Below the pieces are notes generated by a model. It was not told the DNA's origin. It made no database searches and worked only from the letters and a program-made list of their open reading frames with translations. This document shows positions 43,514 to 50,728 of a stretch of 64,000 bases of DNA, piece after piece. Source of the stretch: [Clostridium] celerecrescens 18A (GTDB taxonomy: Bacteria > Bacillota > Clostridia > Lachnospirales > Lachnospiraceae); contig NZ_PGET01000001.1 in NCBI RefSeq assembly GCF_002797975.1, positions 2,294,001 to 2,358,000 on the forward strand, given 5' to 3'. How positions within the stretch are numbered: position 1 is the stretch's first letter; each line of letters begins with the position of its first letter. The position numbers and the translations under genes are program-made.

Positions 43514-44329
43514 ATGGAAGTGAATTTTGATAACATGATTCCCGATCTGCACTACTACATTCACAGAAAATGTACTGCGAGTTGGAAGATCGATCCGGAT
43601 TACATATCTTTCATCGACATCACATATGTCATAGCGGGAAAAGCCAGATATTTCATAGACGGAACAGAATATATCGTCCGGAAAGGTGATCTGATCTGCA
43701 TTCCCAAGGGCACCCACAGGGCGGCGGTCAGCGTTCCGGAGGATCTGATGGAATGTTACTCCACAAACCTCTTCCTCACAGATCAAAAAGGCAATGATAT
43801 CTCCCTGCCCATTAACCTCATCAGCCATATAGGCAATGTCCCCCAGCTCATATCATGCTTTCATGAAATCCACGAAGAATGGCTGAAGCGTGAATTCGGT
43901 TACAAATTAAAGGTGCGGGCCAGCATGTGTCTGATTCTATACCATATAATGGATCTCCTTTTCAATGAAAACCGGATCAGCAGTAAAGACATCCGCATCA
44001 TCAACAGCATCCGCTATATGAGCACTCATTTTGCAGAAGACGTAAGCATCGAAACCATGGCCAGTCTGTTCCATATCCATCCGGTGTACTACGGAAATCT
44101 GTTTAAAAAAGCGCTGGGTATGACATTTAAACAGTATTTGATATCGCTGCGGTTAAACCATGCGGAAAACATATTGAGGAGCGGTGAGGCAAACGTAGGC
44201 GATGCAGCCCTGCAAAGCGGATTTTCCGATATTTATTATTTCTCAAAACTATTTAAAGAAAAAAAGGGAATCCCGCCTTCAAAGCTGCTCCCGCCTGAGA
44301 GGAAGAGACATATAGAGTTATTCAAATAA
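43514..44329 (+). CDS. AraC-family transcriptional regulator
   Basis: 271 aa. N-terminal cupin-like ligand domain (residues ~1-140; DGTEYIVRKGDLICIPKGTHR) and C-terminal double HTH (residues ~165-265; DVSIETMASLFHIHPVYYGN, then FKQYLISLRLNHAENILRSG and SDIYYFSKLFKEKKG). GGGAGG lies before the ATG. Divergent from the GH67 operon and first of a three-gene plus-strand unit, so it is very likely the local sugar-responsive regulator. Confidence 0.9.
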   Translation: MEVNFDNMIPDLHYYIHRKCTASWKIDPDYISFIDITYVIAGKARYFIDGTEYIVRKGDLICIPKGTHRAAVSVPEDLMECYSTNLFLTDQKGNDISLPINLISHIGNVPQLISCFHEIHEEWLKREFGYKLKVRASMCLILYHIMDLLFNENRISSKDIRIINSIRYMSTHFAEDVSIETMASLFHIHPVYYGNLFKKALGMTFKQYLISLRLNHAENILRSGEANVGDAALQSGFSDIYYFSKLFKEKKGIPPSKLLPPERKRHIELFK

Positions 44330-44343
44330 GAAGGAGATTCCGT

Positions 44344-45264
44344 ATGAAGAAGAAAGCACTGATTATCGGAGGAAGCGGAGGCTTAAGCGGCCGTCTGGCT
44401 GCACTTGCCAAAGATGAATATGAGGTTTGGGCGGTTACCAGAGGACAGCGGACCTTAGGTGACTGGATCCATCTTTTAAAAGCCGACCGAAACGATACTG
44501 AAAATTTCCGGAAAACGATTTTAGAAGCGGATACGAACTGGGACATCGTCTTTGACTGCATTTGCATGAATGAAAGACACGCCTTGCAGGATTTAGATGT
44601 ATTTCCCGGGATAACGAAGCGCCTGGTAGTGATTTCCACGGATTCCGTGTATGATCCCTTAAGAAAAGACACACCGCAGAACGAAGACGGATATTTCGTC
44701 GAGGAAGAAGGAGAACCCGAAGAACTCACGTATGCAGGCAACAAACGCCGCATGGAACATGTCTTTATCAACAACTTTAACACCTCCTTAGCGGTTACAC
44801 TATTCCGCCCCGGGCATATTTACGGACCTGGTTTTCTCATAGGGTGTTACCCGGAGCACAGCAGGCAGAAGGATTTGCCACAGCTCATCCTGGACAGGGA
44901 GCCAATATCTCTTGTTGGCGGCGGAATCTATCTCACGCAGCCCATTTTTGTGGACGATCTGGCAAACTCCATGCTAGACTGCGCAGACAGGCAAGGTGCT
45001 TTTAACCGTATTTTCTGTATCGGGGGACCAAAAGCAGTGGAAAACCGCAGATATTACGAGATCATTGGGCAGCTGCTTGACAGGGACTTGATCATAAAGG
45101 AGATCCCGCTGACCGGATACCTTGAAGAGCACCCGGAATACAGCGGTCATCTGTGCCATCGAATCTATGACCTGTCTGCCCTGCGTAAGGCCGGAGTACG
45201 ACTGCCTGACACACCCCTGGAGACGGGATTAAACCTACACTTAAAATCACTCGGTTATCTTTAA
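44344..45264 (+). CDS. NAD-dependent epimerase/dehydratase family protein
   Basis: 306 aa extended SDR. N-terminal loop ALIIGGSGGLSGRLA is a variant of GxxGxxG. VVISTDSVYDPL and YAGNKRRMEHVF give the YxxxK position (Y-A-G-N-K). Typical C-terminal substrate part. It starts 14 bp after AraC with AAGGAGATTCCGT. Likely handles a sugar or uronate released by the locus; substrate unknown. Confidence 0.85.
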   Translation: MKKKALIIGGSGGLSGRLAALAKDEYEVWAVTRGQRTLGDWIHLLKADRNDTENFRKTILEADTNWDIVFDCICMNERHALQDLDVFPGITKRLVVISTDSVYDPLRKDTPQNEDGYFVEEEGEPEELTYAGNKRRMEHVFINNFNTSLAVTLFRPGHIYGPGFLIGCYPEHSRQKDLPQLILDREPISLVGGGIYLTQPIFVDDLANSMLDCADRQGAFNRIFCIGGPKAVENRRYYEIIGQLLDRDLIIKEIPLTGYLEEHPEYSGHLCHRIYDLSALRKAGVRLPDTPLETGLNLHLKSLGYL

Positions 45265-45295
45265 ACTCATTCTGAACGAAACCTGGAGGTATTAT

Positions 45296-46387
45296 ATGTA
45301 TTACAAACAGTATGGAAACACCGATATGAAGGTCTCCGCCATCGGCATGGGATGTATGCGGTATGACTCAGATGATGTCAAATCAGGTAATCTTGAAAAA
45401 TGCGCGGAAGTTGCACTGTATGCCCATGAAAAAGGCATCAACTACTTTGATACTGCTCCTTTTTACTGTGACGATAAAAGCGAGATCATCACAGGCATCG
45501 CCCTGTCACAGCTGCCCAGAGACAGCTACTATATTTCTTCAAAGACAAATCTGGGTACCGTAGGCGGCAGCTACACAGAATCAGATTTTCGAAGGAGACT
45601 GGAAACCACACTAAGCCGGTTAAAGGTGGACTATCTTGATTTTTATCATCTGTGGTGCGTATTGAATCTGGATTCTTTTTCCAATCAGGTGGAAATCCTT
45701 TATTCTTTCTTTGAGAAAGCCAAATCAGAAGGGCTGATCCGCAATATCGTGTTTTCATCCCATATGCAGGGAAATGAACTAGAAGCTGCCGTAGCTTCCA
45801 ATCTTTTTAAGGGAATGCTCATTGGATATAATGCACTCAACTATCGTTTCCGCCAGACCGGCATTAAAGCCGCCTATGACAATGGTATGGGTGTCGTAGT
45901 CATGAATCCCCTGGGAGGCGGTCTTATTCCGGGAAATCCAGATACATTCCGCTATCTGACAGATGGAACAGACCTTACCGTGGCACAGGCAGCCTTAAAC
46001 TTTGTGGCATCCCACAAAGAGATTACAATCACTCTCGCAGGCTGCACCACAAAAGAACATGTCGATGATGCCGTGAAAGCCGTGGAAAACTTAGCCGAGC
46101 GCCCCGCTGCTGGAATCTATGAAGAATATGAAAATAAGGGCATGATAAGCAATGACCTCTGCACCGGCTGCGCTTACTGCAAGCATTGTCCAAAAGATAT
46201 CGATATCCCTAAATTCATGGATGCCTACAACATGAAGCTGTTGGGAAATGATATGTTCGAACGCCTGAAAGGCCACTGGCAGATATCAAAAGACTCTGCC
46301 GGAGACTGTATCAAATGCGGCAAATGCGAGAAGCTGTGCACACAGCATCTGCCCATAATAAATAGACTTGCTGAGATAGCAGGTTAA
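45296..46387 (+). CDS. Aldo/keto reductase with C-terminal two-[4Fe-4S] domain
   Basis: 363 aa. The AKR barrel (residues ~1-275) has the tetrad positions in NYFDTAPFYCDD (Asp, Tyr), SSKTNLG (Lys) and DFYHLWCV (His). The C-terminus carries CTGCAYCKHCP and CIKCGKCEKLC, two ferredoxin-type clusters. Seen in many anaerobes; the clusters may couple the reduction to ferredoxin. It follows the epimerase by 31 bp with a strong AGGTATTAT site, completing the plus-strand unit. Confidence 0.9.
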   Translation: MYYKQYGNTDMKVSAIGMGCMRYDSDDVKSGNLEKCAEVALYAHEKGINYFDTAPFYCDDKSEIITGIALSQLPRDSYYISSKTNLGTVGGSYTESDFRRRLETTLSRLKVDYLDFYHLWCVLNLDSFSNQVEILYSFFEKAKSEGLIRNIVFSSHMQGNELEAAVASNLFKGMLIGYNALNYRFRQTGIKAAYDNGMGVVVMNPLGGGLIPGNPDTFRYLTDGTDLTVAQAALNFVASHKEITITLAGCTTKEHVDDAVKAVENLAERPAAGIYEEYENKGMISNDLCTGCAYCKHCPKDIDIPKFMDAYNMKLLGNDMFERLKGHWQISKDSAGDCIKCGKCEKLCTQHLPIINRLAEIAG

Positions 46388-46568
46388 AATAACGGCAGTC
46401 TGCCATGCAGGCTGCCGGTTCGTTTACCAGTCCACTGGTTTTCCACATGGAGCGGTAAGCAGCAAAATAAATCCCATCTTTTTTAATCCTTCAATCAGTG
46501 CTATAATAGGAAATGCAGGATACGCTTGCTGCGGCCTGTAATTTTATGCAATGATTGGAGTGATACCT

Positions 46569-47516
46569 ATGAATATCGTATTATTAGAATCCCTGGGCAT
46601 TCCGGACAGCCTTTTGAATGAATACGCAAAACCGCTGACGGAAGCCGGCCACTGTTTCACCTCATATCCAAAGGATACAGACCCTGAAGTCCAGATCCAA
46701 CGGGCCAAACAGGCAGATGTCATCATGATTGCCAATATGCCTCTGTCCGAGCAGGTAATATCCGCCTGTGAGCATTTAAAGTTCATAGATGTTGCATTTA
46801 CAGGGGTTGATCACGTAGACCTGGAAGCAGCAAAAAAGAAAGGGATCAAAGTCAGCAATGCAGCCGGATACTCTACCGAGGCCGTGGCAGAGCTTACGAT
46901 CTGCCTCATGCTCTCCCTTCTTCGCAACGTTCCCCAGGTGGAAGCCCGGTGCAGAGAGGGGAAAACCAAGGATGGCCTGGTAGGCTGCGAAATTATGGGT
47001 AAAACCGTAGGAATCATAGGTGCAGGAGCTATCGGTACAAGGGCTGCTGAACTCTGTTCCGCCTTTGGCTGTAAGGTTCTGGGATACAAACGGCATCTGA
47101 CTGGGGACGAGCATTCATTTATTGAATTCGTATCCCTTGACGAGTTATTATCCCGTTCTGACATTGTAAGCCTCCATTGTCCTTTAAACGATGAATCCCG
47201 CCATTTAATAAACCGGGACACAATTGCAAAAATGAAACAGGGCGCATACTTAATCAATGCCGCCAGAGGGCCTGTGGTTGATTCTGATGCCTTGGCTGAA
47301 GCATTAAATAACGGTTACCTTTCCGGTGCCGGAATCGATGTTTTCGAAACAGAACCTCCCCTTAATCCGGATCATCCACTTCTTAAAAGCAAGAATACCA
47401 TCGTTACCCCACACGTGGCTTTTGCCTCAGTACAATCCATGGATGCCCGGGCAAAAATCGTCTTTGACAACATCAAAAACTGGCTGGAAGGCTGCCAGTC
47501 TAATATCATTATTTAA
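46569..47516 (+). CDS. D-isomer-specific 2-hydroxyacid dehydrogenase
   Basis: 315 aa from the ATG with TTGGAG eight bases before it; a start six codons earlier lacks a ribosome site. NAD loop VGIIGAGAIGTRAAEL near residue 145, INAARGPVVDSDAL with the catalytic Arg region, DVFETEPPL with the Glu, and TPHVAFAS with the His. Substrate may be glycerate, lactate or phosphoglycerate-like. It has its own upstream gap (181 nt) with a weak hairpin, so it need not belong to the sugar unit. Confidence 0.88.
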   Translation: MNIVLLESLGIPDSLLNEYAKPLTEAGHCFTSYPKDTDPEVQIQRAKQADVIMIANMPLSEQVISACEHLKFIDVAFTGVDHVDLEAAKKKGIKVSNAAGYSTEAVAELTICLMLSLLRNVPQVEARCREGKTKDGLVGCEIMGKTVGIIGAGAIGTRAAELCSAFGCKVLGYKRHLTGDEHSFIEFVSLDELLSRSDIVSLHCPLNDESRHLINRDTIAKMKQGAYLINAARGPVVDSDALAEALNNGYLSGAGIDVFETEPPLNPDHPLLKSKNTIVTPHVAFASVQSMDARAKIVFDNIKNWLEGCQSNIII

Positions 47517-47572
47517 AAATTGAAGCCGAGTAAAAAATATGGGAATTTTTGTCTCATTTGTATAAAAAATAC

Positions 47573-47600
47573 TTGTAATTCAGAATCTTCGTGCTATAAT
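47573..47600 (+). promoter_or_regulatory. Promoter of the tRNA pair
   Basis: -35 TTGTAA, 16-bp spacer, -10 TATAAT, eight bases before tRNA-Ala. Confidence 0.7.
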
Positions 47601-47608
47601 TTAGACAT

Positions 47609-47681
47609 GGGGATATAGCTCAGCTGGGAGAGCGATGCGTTCGCAACGCATAGGTCACGAGTTCGAGTCTCGCTATCTCCA
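47609..47681 (+). tRNA. tRNA-Ala, anticodon CGC
   Basis: 73-nt cloverleaf: acceptor GGGGATA/TATCTCC with the alanine identity pair G3-U70, D arm GCTC..GAGC, anticodon stem ATGCG/CGCAT around TTCGCAA (anticodon CGC, codon GCG), T arm CGAG-TTCGAGT-CTCG, discriminator A. CCA is not encoded. Confidence 0.9.
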
Positions 47682-47687
47682 TGTGAT

Positions 47688-47761
47688 GGAAGTATAGCTC
47701 AGCTGGGATGAGCGTTCGCCTCACACGCGAAAGGCCATGGGTTCGAGCCCCATTACTTCCA
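47688..47761 (+). tRNA. tRNA-Val, anticodon CAC
   Basis: 74-nt cloverleaf: acceptor GGAAGTA/TACTTCC, anticodon stem TTCGC/GCGAA around CTCACAC (anticodon CAC, codon GTG), T arm ATGGG-TTCGAGC-CCCAT, discriminator A. Six bases after tRNA-Ala, so co-transcribed. Confidence 0.9.
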
Positions 47762-47765
47762 CTAT

Positions 47766-47814
47766 CTTAAAACCCTAGTAAATGCAAGAATCCCTTGCAA
47801 ATACTAGGGTTTTT
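47766..47814 (+). terminator. Terminator of the tRNA operon
   Basis: AAAACCCTAGTA ... TACTAGGGTTTTT with an inner TGCAAG/CTTGCA arm. Contains one copy of the 13-bp direct repeat GTAAATGCAAGAA (47778-47790). Confidence 0.85.
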
Positions 47815-47838
47815 GATTCGACCTTTGCAATTGTCTTT

Positions 47839-48060
47839 CTAGTATAACGATATACTATCACATCCTTTGTTTTTCACATTTGCTCCTCCGTAAAACCTTT
47901 TAAGTCCAAAAATCGGAACCATTCTTACTTCAAAACAATCTAGAATACCACTTTCATCACGTTTTCCACTTACTTGGTAAATTGTATTCACTGGTAACCC
48001 TTTCATACTTGAATTAAAGTTATCCTTTTTTATATTTTTCTTTAGCTGCCTCTTATTCAC
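47839..48060 (-). CDS. Hypothetical 73-aa protein in an AT-rich segment
   Basis: Basic N-terminus (MNKRQLKKNIKKDNF) and a C-terminal part with NTIYQVSGKRDESGILDCF and VPIFGLKRFYGGANV. No recognised family or membrane helix. The ribosome site is weak (GAGGAGACTAGGGTG about 10 nt upstream). Base composition is more AT-rich than the flanking operons. It may be a small acquired gene or a fragment. The region 48061-48340 shows no further ORF of note. Confidence 0.4.
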   Translation of the reverse strand: MNKRQLKKNIKKDNFNSSMKGLPVNTIYQVSGKRDESGILDCFEVRMVPIFGLKRFYGGANVKNKGCDSISLY

Positions 48061-48339
48061 CCTAGTCTCCTCGCTGTTCTTTGTTCGCCAAGTCCCTCAA
48101 TCAGTTAATTATTATCAATAAAATCTCCAAAATCTCCTAATATTTATATTAATATTACAATTATATATCACCAATATTGACTTTGCAAGAATACGCTTAT
48201 GACGGAATTTAAATTTATTTGCTTTTGAAACCTTCATTATTGCAACTTAAATAATACGAGGCTATCCGTTTTTTGTATAATAATGTCCGAAACCCTGTAA
48301 TAACTTGCAGTATTGTGTCGTATTTTCAGACATTAACAG

Positions 48340-48374
48340 TTAATCCACAATTATTTCCACAACATTGTGGATAA
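48340..48374. other. Cluster of DnaA-box-like sequences
   Basis: Within 35 bp: TTAATCCACA (48340), TTATTTCCACA (48351) and, on the other strand, TTATCCACA (complement of 48366-48374), the last a perfect DnaA box. No replication gene is adjacent. It may titrate DnaA, regulate the promoter it overlaps, or be an acquired-element relic. Confidence 0.4.
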
Positions 48375-48490
48375 GTGTCATTTTGTATATAATAAGTCAA
48401 TCAAGAAAACGCCTATCGTACAAATTCTGACAGGCGTTTTCAAAAAGGAGGCACAGTATGAACAAATCACTATGGATTATTATGTCGTAG
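48365..48490 (+). promoter_or_regulatory. Promoter, hairpin leader and 10-codon ORF without a downstream gene
   Basis: -35 TTGTGG, 17 bp, -10 TATAAT (48388-48393); then GAAAACGCCT ... AGGCGTTTTC, a perfect 10-bp stem (48405-48441); then AAAAAGGAGG and ATG at 48458 opening a ten-codon frame (MNKSLWIIMS) that stops at 48490. No plus-strand gene follows before the nitroreductase end. It looks like the start of a lost gene or a leader peptide. Confidence 0.45.
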
Positions 48491-48572
48491 TCATTTAAAC
48501 CTTTACACCATTAAGATATAAATTTTCGGCATGTCCTGTGACTATCTTTGATATCTTTTAATAAAATTATTT

Positions 48573-49166
48573 CTACATTCTCCACTCGACGATATCTTCC
48601 ATGCTTTTACGCGGCCGCGGCCTGGGACATTCATCTGGATGTCCAAATGACATAGCTGCGACCAGAGTGCCTTCTGTGCTTAACCATCTGCTCAGTTCTT
48701 CATAGGCAAAGTAAATATCGCAGATCCATAAACTTCCCAAGCCTAATTCTGTAGCTGTAAGTGTCATGTTTTCCATGGCAGCACCTATGGATTGGGCATT
48801 GCAAATTTCATAAATCCTATCTTCCTGATTAAGGCGATCCGATAATTCAATACCCAAAGGATTTGTTACAAATACTGTTATCGGAGCTTGTTTCATAATT
48901 TCCAGAGTATATTCAGCCGCCGCCAAATGTTGCTTGCTGTTAGGAAGCAGGGATAAGCCTCCTCTCTCTCGTAAAAGCCCCTGCTCCATTGACAAAAGCA
49001 TTTCATTTTTTGACTGACCGCTCACAACAGTAAATTTCCAGGGTTGTCTATTCTTTGACGATGGTGCAAGTCTTCCAGCATTTAAGATCTCTTCAACCAT
49101 TTCTTTCGGTATCGATGTAGCTTTAAACTTTCGAATGCTGCGCCTGTTTGATATCGATTTTAACAT
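48573..49166 (-). CDS. Nitroreductase family protein
   Basis: 197 aa FMN-dependent fold: SISNRRSIRKFKATSIPKEM, APSSKNRQPWKF, then GAAMENMTLTATELGLGSLW with the flavin-contacting part, and VAAMSFGHPDECPRPRPRK at the end. NAD(P)H-dependent reduction of nitro compounds or flavins is the family activity. The start follows GTTAGGAGAACTAA. It lies in the AT-rich accessory segment. Confidence 0.88.
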   Translation of the reverse strand: MLKSISNRRSIRKFKATSIPKEMVEEILNAGRLAPSSKNRQPWKFTVVSGQSKNEMLLSMEQGLLRERGGLSLLPNSKQHLAAAEYTLEIMKQAPITVFVTNPLGIELSDRLNQEDRIYEICNAQSIGAAMENMTLTATELGLGSLWICDIYFAYEELSRWLSTEGTLVAAMSFGHPDECPRPRPRKSMEDIVEWRM

Positions 49167-49239
49167 TTAGTTCTCCTAACTCAACTGAGAAATCCGCTTT
49201 ACAGTGTATCATAATCCTTATTAACTATTAAATTTCACT

Positions 49240-49764
49240 TTATCTTAACTTTTTGCTGAAATATAGATTTAAGTCATCATCGTTGCAATAAGTTCCATTC
49301 GGTTCTGCTATTTTATCTTTATACCATACACCTTTGCCATCGGGTATGTAACCACGTTTATGATACATTCTTTGAGCGCTGCCATATCCGCTGTGTAAAC
49401 CTACACCAAGATAGACGGTATCCGAATATTCTGAAGCAACTTTTTCAGCAGCATCCATAAGTTTAGAACCGATTCCACAGCAACGGTATTTTACTAATAC
49501 ACCAAAATCAACAATTTCACAATACCCCATATTTGCAAAAGAGCCCCAAGAAGCATTGATATACACATTGATATATCCAGCCACGTTACCTTTGTATTCC
49601 GCAACAAGTGCAATGGATTTACCAGCAGTGTTATCCGCTAACCTCTTTAAATACTTTTCTTCATTTGCCTGCCATCCCTGTGCTATTTCTTCCTTACAAA
49701 TATCTTTAGGGTCTGTTTCAGTCATTGTTCTTATTAGAACCTCTTCATCGTAGTAATAAACCAT
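49240..49764 (-). CDS. GNAT family N-acetyltransferase
   Basis: 174 aa from the ATG with GGGAGGCGCAGGT before it; the open frame extends 28 codons further without a ribosome site. Acetyl-CoA-binding motif A in VKYRCCGIGSKLMDAAE, with motif B-like YHKRGYIPDG. Acceptor unknown. It follows the nitroreductase on the same strand with a 73-bp gap. Confidence 0.85.
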   Translation of the reverse strand: MVYYYDEEVLIRTMTETDPKDICKEEIAQGWQANEEKYLKRLADNTAGKSIALVAEYKGNVAGYINVYINASWGSFANMGYCEIVDFGVLVKYRCCGIGSKLMDAAEKVASEYSDTVYLGVGLHSGYGSAQRMYHKRGYIPDGKGVWYKDKIAEPNGTYCNDDDLNLYFSKKLR

Positions 49765-49942
49765 ACCTGCGCCTCCCATTATAGAAATAATAAGTAATTC
49801 AAACTCTTGCTCCAGTATGATTTTATCTAAAAAAAAAAGAACTATCAATATATAGTTTTAAATATTGATAATAATAAACCAAGACTGCACAAATATTACG
49901 TCAGACAACGACAAAGTCTCATTACTATCCGTATCCCATAAA

Positions 49943-49996
49943 AAGCAAAAAACACCGGATTTCTTGTAAATGCAAGAACTCCCGGTGTTTTTGTTC
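49943..49996. terminator. Terminator between the GNAT gene and the rubredoxin-domain gene
   Basis: AAAAAACACCGG ... CCGGTGTTTTT, ~11-bp stem with T-run. Its loop contains the second copy of GTAAATGCAAGAA (49966-49978). The 49765-49942 gap otherwise shows nothing. Confidence 0.75.
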
Positions 49997-50040
49997 TTCA
50001 TAAACATTAATTGATTCTTGCCGAGGCACTTTTATCGCAA

Positions 50041-50376
50041 TTAGTATTTACCCAATTTCATATGTCCTGCAAGTTCTGTTTTAGATCTTTGTTTAATTAC
50101 CCATGCTTCATCCTTTGCCTGAGTGAAAGCGGATACACATTTAGGATCTAAATTATCCTCAATTCCTTCCTTGCTTAATGCGATGATTTTTTCTGCTAAC
50201 GTGATGATTTCCATGTGAATGGCATTGGTACGGTCAGAACGATATATTTTCTCCGCATCTTCTTCATTAAGCTCTTCAAATTTCTCAGCACCCATTTTAC
50301 ACTTTGGACATTTTTCAGGTGCAGTCTCCCCTTCATAAACATAGCCGCATACCGTACATCTAAATAACTTCATCAT
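50041..50376 (-). CDS. Rubredoxin-like domain protein (rubrerythrin-type iron site)
   Basis: 111 aa. The N-terminal ~35 residues carry [20 protein letters not shown], a rubredoxin-like Fe(SCys)4 site of the rubrerythrin C-terminal kind. The remaining ~70 residues are helical ([19 protein letters not shown]) with no diiron EXXH pair that I can see, so it is not a full rubrerythrin. AAGGAGG sits seven bases before the first of two consecutive ATGs. Likely an electron carrier in oxidative-stress defence; partner unknown. Confidence 0.8.
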   Translation of the reverse strand: MMKLFRCTVCGYVYEGETAPEKCPKCKMGAEKFEELNEEDAEKIYRSDRTNAIHMEIITLAEKIIALSKEGIEDNLDPKCVSAFTQAKDEAWVIKQRSKTELAGHMKLGKY

Positions 50377-50486
50377 AATATGCCTCCTTAGTTGAAAAAT
50401 AATTTAATACCTAATGAATATTATATTACCTGCTTTGCTATATTTGTCAATCTATTATAGAAATTTTATCATTTTACTTTATAACT

Positions 50487-50663
50487 TCAGTAAATTCCTC
50501 TGTCCAACCGGTCCCCTTTTTCAGCCTCCTCCTTTATATCTGCAAGGGTTCTGCATTTATGGAATACCGGGATAATCCTGCCGCCGGCAATCGGCAGGAT
50601 AGACAACCATTTTATCAAAATCTTTAACAGATCCAGGATAAAACAAACCTCTATGCTGCTCAT
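50487..50663 (-). CDS. Small 58-aa protein with one hydrophobic helix, divergent from the S8 gene
   Basis: Reads MSSIEVCFILDLLKILIKWL, then SILPIAGGRIIPVFHKCRTL and ADIKEEAEKGDRLDRGIY. A hydrophobic/amphipathic helix (residues ~7-30) is followed by a charged tail. GGAG stands seven bases before the ATG. The overlapping frame with ATG at 50748 is rejected because it has no ribosome site. I do not recognise a family. Remaining bases of 50377-50728 are the AT-rich leaders of the flanking genes. Confidence 0.6.
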   Translation of the reverse strand: MSSIEVCFILDLLKILIKWLSILPIAGGRIIPVFHKCRTLADIKEEAEKGDRLDRGIY

Positions 50664-50728
50664 AATAGCACTCCTGCTGCATAATATAAAACAAATGCTC
50701 CTTTTGAATCAGACCTGGAGGCTGAAAT

